A stretch of 64,000 nucleotides of DNA from Epithemia pelagica (GCA_946965045.2 OX337234.1:2976001-3040000), one strand, 5' to 3'; shown: positions 43,843 to 55,666, counted from the stretch's first letter. The notes: generated by a model not told the origin, from the sequence alone. Made by a program: numbers and translations.

Positions 43843-44143
43843 TTCCTTCCGTCCAAGTCTTCTTCACTATATAGACTTCCAGAATGGAGAGTCCTGCAAC
43901 GATCGGTTCAGAGAGACCGAATATATAAGGGCACCAAGTTGGGCTTCGGGCGAAGGAAACTGAAAATGGACAAAAATGAGGGAAATCGCCAATTTTTCAA
44001 AGCGAAATATCGCCATTATGACTTCATTTCTACTGTAGAGTATCATATATGAAGTTGTTCAGAATTGTAAGATCTATCGAACGATGAAGTTAGATTTGGA
44101 TGAAAATGGATTTTGATGAAGTTATTTGAAGTGAAAGTTAAGG

Positions 44144-44193
44144 GAGTAGCGCATAGCTGTCTCCCATATATGGGAGACAGCTATGCGCTACTC
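44144..44193. repeat. Perfect 50-bp palindrome next to the piggyBac right end
   Basis: Two 25-bp arms, GAGTAGCGCATAGCTGTCTC and five more bases, meet at CATA/TATG with no spacer. A less perfect relative (AGCTGTGTCCCATAAA/TTTTATGGGAGTCAGC) lies near the left end at about 40359-40392. Likely a subterminal transposase-binding or hairpin structure. Confidence 0.9.
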
Positions 44194-44207
44194 GATTACG
44201 ATTGGCG

Positions 44208-44303
44208 TTAAAGACTCGTAATCATAAAGAGTGACTATTAAGATCCTCTATACTAGAGGTCTATGTCTCGCTAAATCTTCGCTCACAAACGCGACCATTT
44301 CTC
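44208..44303 (-). repeat. 3' LTR, inner part
   Basis: TTAA duplicate plus 92 bp matching 50397-50451 and 63670-63706 without visible differences. Confidence 0.85.
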
Positions 44304-44304
44304 G

Positions 44305-44314
44305 GTCCCCTCGC
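44305..44314 (-). promoter_or_regulatory. Polypurine tract of the Copia element
   Basis: On the minus strand GCGAGGGGAC lies directly before the 3' LTR, the position expected for the plus-strand DNA primer. Confidence 0.65.
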
Positions 44315-44456
44315 GAATCCATAGTCCGCTTACTAGGGTATTCGTGCTTCATCTCTTATTCTCGTTCAGTTAGCTCCAAAACCTGCTTATAGCTCGTCTT
44401 CAATCGAGTGCAGGACGTACCCTATCCCAGAGAATCCATTCTGGTGGGAAACGCAC

Positions 44457-47400
44457 TTAATAAAGGATCATTGATGCAAGTCTCGTCCGTTCTGTACCTG
44501 TCTGAATCTTGGTCAAAAGGTCAGCAAGGTTAGTCTTAGACGGTTCAAAGGCGATACGGCAACTTCCATTCGCAACATTCTCTCTGACAAAGTGGTAAGC
44601 AATAGCATTCGATTTCTTACGCAACACCGATTCGGGTTTTGAACTGTTGAGGACCACTGACATGTTATCAACACGAATGTGTGCATGTCCTTCAAGTGGT
44701 ACTCCCATCATCCGCAACTTATACCGTAGGCCCTTTATCATCTCGATGCCCACCTTCAATGCCATGAACTCCGAACCAAACGTCGAAGTCTCAACACTGG
44801 TTTGTTTCTTACTATACCAGTTTACTGGAGACCGATTCAAAAAGATGAGAACTCCTGTCCTTGAGCGACGAGTTGCAAGGTCACCGGCATGATCGGCGTC
44901 AACAAACGCGGTCATCTGCACAGAAAGGCCAAGAGGTTCTGGAGCATCCGGTGGTAAATCTTCCTTGGCATCCGGATAGTGTGCACTCCAATCGGCAGTC
45001 TGCTCCTCACCATGAATGATGTAAGAGGGGTCAAGTACTAAGCGAGAACGGTCATGCGTATTGATGTATGCGAAAATATGAAGCATCGCATGGACATGGC
45101 CTTCTCTTGGCCCTGCAAGAAAGGCTGCCAACATTGACACTTCTGCTGTGATGTCTATCCGTCCAAGCTCGACTAGCCATCGAAGCACACCCATTTGCTG
45201 CTGGAAGAAATTCATCCAGTCACCATCACAATACGGACTAGTATCCAGTTCTGGCCTATACCCTGAAGGTAAGACTCCAGCTGTTCTTGTCTTGAATTTC
45301 ATGCCGTGCTTTTCCATCCACATGCTTACATTGCGTATGGCTTCGCTTGCATATCTTTTTGAACTCAAGGCCCAACACCTCTTTGCACTGTCACCATCGA
45401 TGTCGAACGTTTCAACTTGGTTTCCAAGATACAGTTTGGGAGGGCCGATCGAATTTGGTTTCAATAAATAATGTTGATCTAACATTGTCAAGATGTCTCG
45501 TCCCCTGTGTGAGAGCACAAGGACGTCATCGATATAAATGAAAACATACTCGTAGTATTGTGTTCCATCTGGTTTTGTTGCACGGCGTAGGTAGACATCT
45601 GGGTCTGCTCTACACGGAGAAAACCCCAAGGATTCTTGTAGGGTGGTAGAGAGATGCTCACGCCATGCAAAGGCGCTTGTTTTTAATCCGTAGAGTGTCT
45701 TGGTGATGATTGCGTATCGCCCTTCAAATTCTTTGCCGAATTCCAGACCACAGCGGGTGCAAATCTTTTCATGACAGGGCGCGTTTAGGTACGCTCCTGC
45801 AATATCGGCAGCAATGATGTCTATGTCATTGAGGGCAGCCAGAAGGAAGCCGATCCTCACACTCTCTCGACTGACGACGCTCGCGTAGGTCGGGGTTTCT
45901 GGTTCCCCTGTTTTGTGTCCGCCAGCAACATACCGAGCCTTCCGAGTGAAATCCATCTTGACATCGAAAACGATGTGGCAAGGAATAATCTGGTGGCCAA
46001 CCGGCTGTGGTGAGCCTTCATCCAAAATCTTCATGGCCGGAAAAATCTTTGACATTTCAAGTTGGAGGGCCTTAGCCCAGAAGTCGGTGCCAGTTTCCTT
46101 ATCGATTTCAAGTGCACGTTCGACAGTCTTTGGTACCTCAATACCATATTTCTGAAACTTCCGCATGTACCGTGTCGAAGTCGCTGCCTTGATCAATCGG
46201 TCACGTCTCTTTAAGGTGAAATGAACCCACCAATCAAATGCCGGTTCTTTATCTATCTGGTTGGCTATCGCATATTCTGCGACCTCTAAAGGATTTGACT
46301 CCTTGAGATCTTTTAGATGCTCCCAGCTGGAAGAGCCATCTTTCCACTGAACGCACAATGACCATCCACGTGTCGTCCTTTTCTTGTGTTCTCGCCCATT
46401 GAGCATGATCGTCCCGTTGGATGAGGTGATGGCACTCCCATCTTTCTTGTGATCTATGATCTGATCGATAATGCGGTACCGATTTCCTTCATCATTGAGT
46501 TGCTCATAAATATTCTCCGCGATCAAGTTCGCAACATATGATTCCACATGTCCGTCCTGGAATTCTACTTCATACATGGAAGTGTCCAGTATCGGGTTGG
46601 TCGATGTTCTCCCAATGAGCTTCCCATCCGCGTCTCTCTTTCTTCTCACGACTTGTCCAGGGCGTAATGAATCGCCTAATGGCAGCATGACTTTGGCTGA
46701 AATCAGCTTATCGTATGAGTCGGTAGTGTACTCATCCATCTCAGGTTTTGTCACGTCCTCCTGTTCGTCATCTTCATAGGGTTGATAATGTGGGGTTTCG
46801 GTTGCATATTCGTCGTCAACGTCGTCCCCTGGAGCGAGACCCTCCATCCTCTGGCCTAGGACTTGTCTGAGATTGTCGTCGAATTGTTCCTTTTGTGCTT
46901 GGAAACTGGGATCATGAGACTTCTCAACTGACAAGGGCCACACTGATGTTCTGTGGATTACTTTGCCTTTGTCCGTCAAGATTTTGGAACTCATGGCTTG
47001 TCCTACGCTGATACTTGGACCGAGCCAGCGCCCCAATTTTCTTCCTTCAAAGCCTGGGTTCGAATACCAGACCGGGTCATACCACTGGTGCTCTATCAAG
47101 TGGGAGATATCAGGGGTGTCCCCTGTTAGAGTCTTCATTGGAGGCCCGTCCAGATGTGGACTAGAAGATAAGACGGTATGTGAACGTCGTCTTGCCACCA
47201 ATTCCAAACAATGGTCCCATAGGACTGCCGGAGAATTCGCTCGCCTCATCTCTCTTCGGTACATTCTTTTAAGTTCCCGGATGTTGGCCTCAGCTAAATT
47301 TTGGTTGGGCGTCCACGCCTCTATCGGATGGATTTTGCATCCGTATTTGTATGCCGTCTTCCGAAAATTGCCTGTTGTGAGTTCTGGCGCATTGTCTGGG

Positions 47401-47678
47401 ATCACGCAATTAAAGATGCCAAATTCATCAAAGACACGCTCCAATGTCGTATAGGCCTCTTTCTTCTTCTGCATAGCGTAAAATTGGACCCAGCCAAAAT
47501 CTGTGGCATATACTTGGCCACAAGTATTCTGTCCCAAAGACTTGACATCCGAGAAGAGAGTGTCAGTGTAGACATCTGCTCTTAGTCTGCGGTGTTTGAG
47601 TTGGTAAGCGGTGTGTTTGAGCCGCTTGCTCCCGATAGATTCCGAGAAATCTCGAACTCCCAACTGAGTAGTTTGTTG
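44457..47678 (-). pseudogene. Copia pol: integrase, reverse transcriptase and RNase H
   Basis: Continuous in the gag frame after a TAA at 47679. The integrase core has ADVYTDTLFSDVKS, CVIPDNAPELTTGNF and TPNQNLAEANIRELKRMYRR (D, D and E positions). Reverse transcriptase (RVT_2) begins near WAKALQLEMSKIFPAM and contains DIAGAYLNAPCHEKI and the active-site YIDDVLVLSH. RNase H has FVDADHAGDLATRRSRTG, the catalytic region of Copia elements. The stop is at 44457, 154 bp from the LTR. This part is open throughout; as translated alone it lacks an ATG near its start, so expression would need readthrough of upstream stops. Confidence 0.85.
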
Positions 47679-48437
47679 TTACGTTTTCTCGGCCATGGGA
47701 ATCCCAATTCCCCATCGTTTTGAAAGCGTGATGGGATCAACAGTCCCCTTCCGCTTATGCCGCATGTCGGCAATGACTCTTGAGTTGACCCGGACTGTGG
47801 CTGCCATTCTCTTATGCAACTCTCTTGGTCCTTTATTTCTTATCTGGTCGGACTCAACATAGGTTCTGAGTTTCCTTTCATTGACGTCTTCCGTCAAGTC
47901 ATTCGGATTCCACTCAGGATCAGAGTTGGTCATGTCGATCCGGTTTGAGGGATCAATTTCTTTGATCTCGTCCCAACTTGGCTTACGTACCGTGAAGCCA
48001 CTTATTACTCCTGTCAACTGAAAAGGGATCTTCATTTTCCCGTTTCCATCATTCAGTGGTGCGATTAGGGAATGTGACGTTGCTGTCCTGTTTTCTTCCT
48101 TGATGTATTTCAAGGGAACGTCATTTATTTCTATCCCTGCCTCCCGCATTTGATTCGGGTTTAGGAGGCACTTTTGCATCATTGGCAGATGCAAAGCTTG
48201 ATGAAAGTAAAGCAAGTATGTTTCTCCTGATTCCGGGTCATCATATGCCACGACACCGGTCACAATTGGAGTCTCCTTGATACTTCCCAACGTATTTGTG
48301 AAACCACTAACTTCAGCGTTGCCCGTTTCATGGAGTACAAGGCAAATGCTTCCGAGACAGCAGGTATCTGCGTGACTGTCAAGCTCGCATTGAGCTGTAG
48401 TGGCTACAATGTCGCTCGAGACTCCTTGGATGGAGTG
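47679..48437 (-). pseudogene. Copia protease and pre-integrase region
   Basis: Same frame as gag. After the TGA at 48438-48440 the sequence reads CELDSHADTCCLG, the aspartic protease motif in the form usual for diatom Copia elements. The pre-integrase region (VDPITLSKRWGIG) follows. A TAA at 47679 ends the segment, and the frame resumes at once with QQTTQLGVRDF. Confidence 0.75.
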
Positions 48438-49925
48438 TCAGATTCGTTCTTTGCCTCTATTCTTGCGTTGACTGATGATTGCTCCAATTCCGGCATCTTT
48501 CGCTTCATTCTGGTCATCTTCGCTAGATGAGTGACTTTCATCAGTCGTCGAGGTCGACGAACCATCGTTATTCTTCTTCTTCTTGCTTCCTGACGAGACT
48601 GCTGATGCAGTACGCTTCTTTGTGCTGCTATTCTTGGCATCACGAGTTTCCCGGACAAGCTGTTGCTGCTCCTTGGACAGTTTAATCCATTCTTTATAAG
48701 GGAAGTACCGATTCGGGTTGAAGGATTTGTTACCATTCTTTCCATTCCCATTCCCGTTGTTCTTATTTCCTTTATTGTTCACGTGCACGGCTGAGATACG
48801 TGCTTTCCTGGTAGTGGCGCTATAAGAGACCTTGTTGTCAAGGACCTCGGCCATATAATTTGATGCCAATTCAAAAGATGTACGTAGATTTGGCGTTGCC
48901 AGAATTTGATTCTTGGCACTCTCCAAACGAGGGTCGTGAATTCCTGTAAGGAGCACTCGAATCTTCCTCTCAGTACTGACCAATTCTCCAGTTGATTCTA
49001 AATCAGTGAAGGCTCGATGAAGCTGTTCGGTGTACCTTTCGTAGGTAAAGTTACGTCTGGTTCCGTCGTAATAGCTTGTTTCTAGGGTCTGGTCCGCTTT
49101 AGCACGCAACCTTGTTTGGTATGCGTCACCCAAATAGTGGCCTTTCAATGCTAAATATGCAGCACGCCCACTTCTTGCTCGACTGTAGGATTGCACCCAT
49201 CCCCATCCAGGTCCTCCATGTGTAATATGGCGGACAACATCCCATACGGCTTCATTATCTGTGAGGGCTGTCGGCCCGGTATGGGGAGCTCGACGGATTA
49301 ATTCATGGAGGTGAGAAGGCGTCGCATAACCTGGGTCAAGGTCGTCAGGTGGGGGAATGGTTTGAATCATTCTGGTTTAAGCGGCAAGAGGAATGCCTGT
49401 CACGCCTCTCTTCCGTTCCAAGTAGTCATCTAGATTTTCAAGGACACTTCGAATGTTCTCGACAGCTGTGAGGCGCTCAGGAAGTTCAATGTCGTTGTCA
49501 TATTCCTCCTCACTTTCTTTGAATCGATAGAGGGCTTGGAGATTCTCCAGACTAGCAGAGTTGGCTGCTGGGTCAAAGGTACGTGAGATCTTGGTGAGAT
49601 GCTGGATGTAATATCGCAGCATTTTGAGACGCTTCTCAATGACATGTCCAACGAGAACTCCAGGGTTTTGCATCGTCGTTGGGATGCCTGCAACTGGGTT
49701 AGCCGCATCGTAAGCAGGGTTTGGGATCGTACCCCCTGGCTTACGGGCATTGGTACAAATTTCGGCGATATCATTTTCCGACAAGCCTTGGAAATCGCTG
49801 ATGGAAGTAAGTCCTTGTCCATTCAAGGCATCTCGGACGCTCTGGTTGTTGATAAGGAGAGTGTTCTGCAAGTAACCGTTGAGGATTTCAAGCGGAGTTG
49901 GAGGAGCTGGAGGTGCGGCGTCCAT
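48438..49925 (-). pseudogene. Copia gag with one internal stop
   Basis: Starts at an ATG (MDAAPPAPPTPLEILNGYLQ) and runs to a TAA at 49377-49379, then continues in the same frame (MIQTIPPPDDLDPGY) to a TGA at 48438-48440. The second part has the gag-like helical region (YLALKGHYLGDAYQTRLRAK, then FTYERYTEQLHRAFTDLES) and a basic/asparagine-rich tail. No CCHC knuckle was seen. Combined length is about 494 residues. Confidence 0.75.
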
Positions 49926-50377
49926 GGTTAGCTTTCAATTTGCAATACTTGTTGGTATTCTTTCAGACTTTCACGTATTCGGAAGAGTGAATGATCCTCA
50001 TCTTTTGGGATTGTCATGTGAGCGATTGAAAGGTAGAAAGCATGCACAGCTGCATTATCGTCCCGCGTCACATAAGTGATATTTGTTATCGCTGGGTCGC
50101 ATGGCAGGCTTCTCTTTTCAACGGCAAAGATTGGCGCGTCCGCCATTGCCCAGGAGTGTGCGCATCGCAGACCACACTCCTTCACTAGTCCGGTCTGGCT
50201 CCGTTGCAAGTCAGATATTCTACAAGACTAGTGGAACAACCTCAAGGTTGACCATATGGGCGGATCATAGGGACATACTTAGTCCGATCCAGATATTTTC
50301 ACTACCTTCCCAGGCCATTGTGCAAGCTTAGCTTTCTCATCCTTTCGTCATGGCTCAGAGTCTTGGGTCTGATAAAC
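49926..50377 (-). other. Copia leader between 5' LTR and gag
   Basis: On the minus strand the leader begins GTTTATCAGACCCAAGA directly after the LTR. TGGTTTATCAGA across the junction resembles, imperfectly, the initiator-Met tRNA primer-binding site of Copia elements. No gene. Confidence 0.5.
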
Positions 50378-50451
50378 CAAAGATCGGTCATGTTAAAGAC
50401 TCGTAATCATAAAGAGTGACTATTAAGATCCTCTATACTAGAGGTCTATGT
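50378..50451 (-). repeat. 5' LTR, inner 74 bp
   Basis: Same sequence as the 3' LTR from CAAAGATCGG to GTCTATGT. It is then interrupted by the Helitron-like element and resumes at 63670. Confidence 0.85.
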
Positions 50452-51076
50452 TCGACTGAGTTCAGAATGAACGTGTCGGGTAAGCCGGCAGGCTAAGGGG
50501 GTCTGGGGGTGGGAAAACAACAAAGACTAGAAAGAATTTTTTTAGCTCAAGAGTCGAAATTCAGTACTTTTCACCAAAAGCTTCCCACGTTAGGCAGAAA
50601 ACGCCGGGCCAACCCCTATTCAAAACCATTCAGCCCCGAAGAAAAACAATGATCGAAGAACGGTCATCCATTGTTTTATCACTCCATCAAATAAAAACCA
50701 TTTCACCACGCTGTTCCACGTCAGAATCTCGTCTGTTTTATCAATCCATTAATAAACTCATTTTTTCACCACGCTGTTCCACGTCAGAATCACGCCCAAC
50801 GAACCAACCCACGAAACATCTCCCCACGCCATAAGGAGTTTAGCAACTTTGTCACTAACACCAGAAGCTGAAGATTCAGACTTGTAGAAATGCATCCGAA
50901 GGCAACACAAATTGGAGTAAGATCCCCCCAGACATAGGCATTCCTAGTAAGAATCAGGCGTGCCGACGAAAAATCGTACAGTATTACCATACTAAAGTTT
51001 TTTTAGAATATAGGCGGGATTACGTTTCTACAACCGATCGTACCCATTCACTCTCTCCGTTCCCCGTACTTTCCGA
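50452..51076. other. Left terminal region of the Helitron-like element
   Basis: No gene. Contains two copies of a roughly 64-bp unit sharing TTTCACCACGCTGTTCCACG (50701 and 50764). Confidence 0.5.
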
Positions 51077-51865
51077 TTAGACGAGATCCACACGCGGAAA
51101 ATAGTTCAAGTACTGATGTTCCTGTACAACGGCATCCATCAATCTCACGTTAAATTCAAGCTCTAATGTCACGATAGCATTGTCGTCGAAAATCGTTTCC
51201 ACCACAGTCGCATTAATGCCCAATTGGTCGCTCGTCCCCGATTTTTTGAGAATCATGAAACCAGGGTCAACCCCCGGTAGGTAGGTCTTGTACAACTCAG
51301 CCATCACATCACGAATCTCCCAGAAACGATTAACATGAACAATCAACTCACCCATCAAATTGTTGGTCTTGACCCGGCAAGGGAGCCAGTCGTGAGAAGG
51401 ACTAGCAAACGTGACAGGGCGTTGAATACCAGACGGAAAGCGATTACGAAATCCTCCCTCAATCGTCGACAACTTGTCAATCGGAAAGGGCCTGGACGTA
51501 GTAGGCGGACGAAAATAGATCTTGTAGCTACCCTTCAATACCAAATCTTGCTCAACCTTAGGCAATCCCCAGCTGTGTCCCCCACTCGAATCCACTGACC
51601 ACCGAACTCGCATGATTCGTCCGTCATGACCAAGAGATTCACCACCATCGATCACCTGGTTAGTCTGATCATCTGCCAAGCCAATCAAAGTTTCCGGAAC
51701 CTCCAACGCTTCGGAAACGCGAAGCCGAATGACGTCGAGTGGAGTGTCTTGCATGCACATTGCACCGAATCCCCACGTCGGCGAAACTTTGACAATAAAC
51801 TGCGCCATCTCGTCGTCGGCCCCAACAACGAAGTGCCGCGACGGCAAAACAACCAACTGAACCAT
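51077..51865 (-). CDS. Helitron cargo A1: protein with two ubiquitin-like segments
   Basis: Start chosen at 51865 because from there (MVQLVVLPSRHFVVG) the product aligns end to end with cargo A2 at 62559; the frame itself extends to 51913. The 262-residue product has a first unit (FIVKVSPTWGF, then VSEALEVPETLIGLADDQTN and RIMRVRW) and a second (MGELIVHVNRFWEIRDVMAE, then PGVDPGFMILKKSGTSD and IVTLELEF). Each has the strand-strand-helix-strand order and the L-I-L...G pattern of ubiquitin/beta-grasp folds. No terminal diglycine is seen, so it is more likely a binding module than a conjugated tag. Opposite orientation to A2 and near the other end of the element. The fold assignment is inference. 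Confidence 0.6.
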   Translation of the reverse strand: MVQLVVLPSRHFVVGADDEMAQFIVKVSPTWGFGAMCMQDTPLDVIRLRVSEALEVPETLIGLADDQTNQVIDGGESLGHDGRIMRVRWSVDSSGGHSWGLPKVEQDLVLKGSYKIYFRPPTTSRPFPIDKLSTIEGGFRNRFPSGIQRPVTFASPSHDWLPCRVKTNNLMGELIVHVNRFWEIRDVMAELYKTYLPGVDPGFMILKKSGTSDQLGINATVVETIFDDNAIVTLELEFNVRLMDAVVQEHQYLNYFPRVDLV

Positions 51866-52123
51866 AGTCTTGACAACTGAGGTAAGTGCACAAATGCAGA
51901 CTGTGGTGGACACGAAAATTTATGAGACATCTTCGTTTCTAACCTTTTCCTCTATTCTGTTACCAGAAAAACCCACCCGCAAACTTATTCGACACCAACC
52001 GTAACCACACCTCCACGGAGGTCGTGCCGCGGAAACTCGTCACGGTGGACAGAAACCGACCGACACGACAATCAACCGAAAACCCACCCAACAATCAAAC
52101 ACATTTCGACGACGGACCGTGCC

Positions 52124-52825
52124 ATGGATCACCAGCTACTGTTAGTTGGTCCATTGTTTTGCTACATGTATCCTCGTCGTGCCATCTACCGTAACCGTGC
52201 CGGCTTTTTGCGTCATCCAGGCATGCCTGGTTATCGTGCACGCACAACGATCGACGGCGGCTGTTCTTTCCAACCCGTGGATTGTTACGTGCGTGTGAGT
52301 GATACGGTCGACTTCCGTACCTGCGTAGTCAAAAAGTACTCCACGGCAATTCACGTTTTACGCACCATTGCAAAAAAGATGCGGATTCCTCTATGTGACA
52401 TTCGCCTAACCAAGCAAAACGGAAAACGGATTGCTATGAAGGCATATGTGTTCGAAAGCGACAGCGATCTATCTAACGGTGCTATTACACTGGCTATGGT
52501 GATGGGAAGTCATCGTGATTTCAGCGAGACTTACCTTCCCGAGAATTTTTCGCTTTCGTCAACACCAGAATGCAAACAGGAAAACGACAATGAGCAAGAC
52601 GACGAGGATGAGGAAGACGATTCCGAAGAAGAGCTAGACGGGCAAGACCATGAGGATGATGATTCAGAAGAAGAGAAACAAGACGGGCAAGACCATGAGA
52701 ACGATGATTCAGAAGAAGATGATGATTCCGTTGTGTTGGTTGACAAGATCGAACAAGCGGAGAGCATTGGAGGCAAGCGAGACTCGTGCCGATTGTCGCG
52801 TTTGGTAGAAGAGGCGTATGTCTGA
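52124..52825 (+). CDS. Helitron cargo B: single ubiquitin-like domain with acidic tail
   Basis: A 233-residue protein. Residues 50-130 (CYVRVSDTVDFRTCVVKKYS, then VLRTIAKKMRIPLCDIRLTK and NGAITLAMVM) have a ubiquitin-like pattern. The rest is a long acidic tail built from repeats of DSEEE...DGQDHE. It is separate from cargo A but has the same general fold by eye. ATG at 52124. Divergent from cargo A1, with about 260 bp between starts. No known family recognised. Confidence 0.55.
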   Translation: MDHQLLLVGPLFCYMYPRRAIYRNRAGFLRHPGMPGYRARTTIDGGCSFQPVDCYVRVSDTVDFRTCVVKKYSTAIHVLRTIAKKMRIPLCDIRLTKQNGKRIAMKAYVFESDSDLSNGAITLAMVMGSHRDFSETYLPENFSLSSTPECKQENDNEQDDEDEEDDSEEELDGQDHEDDDSEEEKQDGQDHENDDSEEDDDSVVLVDKIEQAESIGGKRDSCRLSRLVEEAYV

Positions 52826-53467
52826 TTGTTGCGGCTCGTCTCCAGTTGCGGCGGATCAAGAAACCAAACACCATTGTTTTTTGAGGTGAAAAATTGAGTA
52901 CCTTTCCGCCGTTTGTTGTCTTTGACACCACCACGTCTCAATTTAGACGATAGTAGTTTCTCTTGCATCACATCTTCTTGTTCATTTCCATAGGGATCTT
53001 CTTGTTGGGATCCTCTTGTTCATTTCCATAGGGAGTGAGAGCCAAATGGACAACGGCAGCCTTGAGAGCCTCCATTAGGCCGTATCGCCATTGTTCCCCG
53101 ATCTTTTTGGACAATCCTTTGCCAATTAGGCATCTTTGGTCCTTGGCATGTCGTCGATGATGGATGGTCAACAAATAACGCTAAACGCACGTCTCGTATT
53201 CTTCCATGTCCACGTAGGTGTCTCTCTGTCTCTCGCTTTGTCAATTTCAATGGTGCCAACCAAAGATCCGTCATCGCTCCCATGTGCAGAGCGAGAGGAA
53301 AAAGAAAGTAGGAGAATCACTGCGAATCGCAATGAAGGACAACCACTTGTATCTGTATGCAACCCTATAAGCACGAAACACTTGCGGCGCCGGCCTTAAG
53401 ACTTAAAGATTAGATTACTACAACAACTAATCAAAGGCCAATCTCTCCGTGCTCTCCATACAAGACC

Positions 53468-54348
53468 TCAGCCTTGAGTCATGCCGGGATATCCGAACTT
53501 GAAGCGCGCGACATTCGAATAACGACCGTTACGGTCGACGCTGAAAACCGAGTCATGTTCCACGTGTTCACCACCTTCACCACCGTCAAAAAACTGGGAA
53601 TAAAAATTCGTCGTGGGACTCCCTTCTTCGGCCAAGTAGCTATCGATTATTTCCGCCACGTGCTCATCGGTAAATAGATGATCAAGCGCGCGAGGCGGGC
53701 TCTGAGTGTGGTCGAACTCCGCCTTGTAAATATAATCCTTTTCCCAAGTAACATTGGCGTTCTCATTGTCCGCGCGCTCAAGAATCTCGATTAGCTTCTC
53801 CGCGAATTCTTTCTTGAGCTGCGCGTGCGCAGTGCTATCAACCAACGGATTGTGCTCGGTAGGCGGGCACGCGACAACACATGGCCAGAAAAAAACACCT
53901 TGGTTCGGCTTGGGGGGGCCCTTCACCAACGGAAGGTTCTTCTCGCGCGACACACGACGGTGTAGGGTCGTGATGCGCATGTCATACGATTCGAGCTCGC
54001 CTTGCGCACTATTGAGAATTTCGTCAGTGACTGGCTTCAGATATCCCGATTCTTCAACACCCGCCTTCTGAAGCTTAAGATACCCAACAATAAACGCTCC
54101 CTTCGGACCACACTGTTCGAGGTGAACCTGTGTCACCTGTGGCCCAGCCGCAGATGCACGGACGTCCTTCACTTTCTTCTTCCCTTTCGAAGCAAATGGA
54201 TTCCTCTTGAGCTTAACGGGAGTAACCACTTTGTGTGCACCCTGATACACATCGGGTGTTTCTGTTGCGTTGGTCTGCAAAAATGGGGAAGGTAAGTAGG
54301 CGCCGGGCCAAGCACCATGGTTATTGCACGACGAACGGAACTCACCAT
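53468..54348 (-). CDS. Helitron cargo C: hypothetical protein whose first exon is only the ATG
   Basis: Exon 1 is 54346-54348 (ATG only) and exon 2 is 53468-54274, joined across a 71-nt intron. The donor is ATG|GTGAGT, the acceptor TTTTTGCAG|ACC, and an in-frame TAA lies three codons upstream of the ATG. The product is 269 residues, starting MTNATETPDVYQGAHK. It has a lysine-rich stretch (KGKKKVKDV), a middle segment (GAFIVGYLKLQKAG) and a C-terminal region (DHLFTDEHVAEIIDSYLAEE). Family not recognised. Without the intron the ORF would have no ATG at its start, which supports the splice. Confidence 0.6.
54275..54345 (-). other. Predicted 71-nt intron after the start codon
   Basis: GTGAGT donor directly after ATG and a pyrimidine-rich TTTTTGCAG acceptor. 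Confidence 0.65.
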
Positions 54349-54532
54349 GCTGTCTTACTCAACTTTCTCCAGATAAGACACAAATTGTTCTCAGCCGGAT
54401 TTATGAGATCAACAGGAAATGAATGCTGTTAAGGTTGATTGTCGTGCCATCTCCATCAGTCCATTAACGTCGAATCCAGGTCGAGTCGTACCGTGGACTG
54501 CAACGGTCCATTTATGTCATCATCAGGACACA

Positions 54533-54826
54533 CAACAATTTACACACATACCCAACAATCAACCACGAATGCAGCAGCGTGAATCACCGGACGAAGTGCC
54601 AATGCAATCGGAGACACCACAAACAGCACACAGATTCAACAATCAACCACGACCGCAAGAGGACCGTGGAACACAACCGACAACAATTTACACACATACC
54701 CAACAATCAACCACGAATGCAGCAGCGTGAACCACCCGACAAAGTGCCAATGCAATCGGAGACACCACAAACACCAACAGATTCAACAATCAACCACGAC
54801 CGCAAGAGGACCGTGGAACACAAGAG
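54533..54826 (+). repeat. Two tandem copies of a 148-bp unit
   Basis: Units start CAACAATTTACACACATACC at 54533 and 54681 and differ at a few positions; each includes CCAATGCAATCGGAGACACC. Confidence 0.8.
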
Positions 54827-55666
54827 CGAAAAACACCACGCCGTACCGGGGGAGATGCCAATGCTGACGGAGACACAACAACGCGATGCACAGCAATCAA
54901 ACTACCTAGTCCGTTCCCATCAGCCCACGGCGTGCAGTCTATTTCCACGATCTTTCAAGCACCACACATATTCAACAATCAAACACGACCGCAGCGTGAA
55001 ACACAACACTAGTACAGTCTGTGGTACTAATCTAGCGTGGTGATTAACGTAGTAGTCCGGCGTGTTAGTTGTGTGCCGTCCACGTTTTTCTAGTACATTA
55101 CGGATTGGAACTGATCAGCATCCACTCCATCCATCTTGTTTCATTATTTCTTGCTTTCATTATTTTGTTTTCCGGTGCTGGTTCACAGTTCACAGCTCAC
55201 TGCATAATTTGTCGGTTGGTTGTTGGTACTTGGTACGAAGTTTATCACACGTATTGTTGTGTAACCGCGTGTTCTTGTGGCGGCTGAGTAACCACGTGTA
55301 ACCACGTGTGTTTGTGTGAAACGATCTGAGGAAGGAAGTGTGTCGCTTGATTCCGTGTGTGAGTTCTGTGTCTTTGCTAACAAAATCCGGGGAACCATCG
55401 GTGGTAACCAATCCAACCGGCAACTGGATTTCCAATCCCTAGAGATTGTTGTACACCCCCATCCCGTACCTTGAGTACAAGTAGACCGAAAGGTTGAAAA
55501 GAGGGCGATCCTTGCCAGACCGGCTGGATACCGTCAGGGGGGCGGAGTTTAAAGTACTCGACAGGTACAACTCCGCGTGCTACGGCACATCATTGCGCAC
55601 TAACGAAACATCTGTCGCGGCTGTGCTCGCCACATAGTCGGTACTCTTTTCTGCATCACGGACAGG

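Larger units (their letters stand above)
40314..44207 (-). mobile_element. piggyBac-family transposon inserted in the Copia 3' LTR
   Basis: 3,894 bp with perfect 12-bp terminal inverted repeats, CGCCAATCGTAA, at 40314-40325 and 44196-44207, flanked by TTAA at 40310-40313 and 44208-44211. The other LTR has one TTAA in the same place, so this is a clean insertion. Palindromic subterminal sequences lie inside both ends. It carries one transposase gene, interrupted by a stop. Confidence 0.9.

Noticed and set aside
52968-53283. Overlapping 68- and 87-codon minus-strand ORFs
   Set aside because: They overlap each other in different frames and include a small direct repeat; no support for coding.
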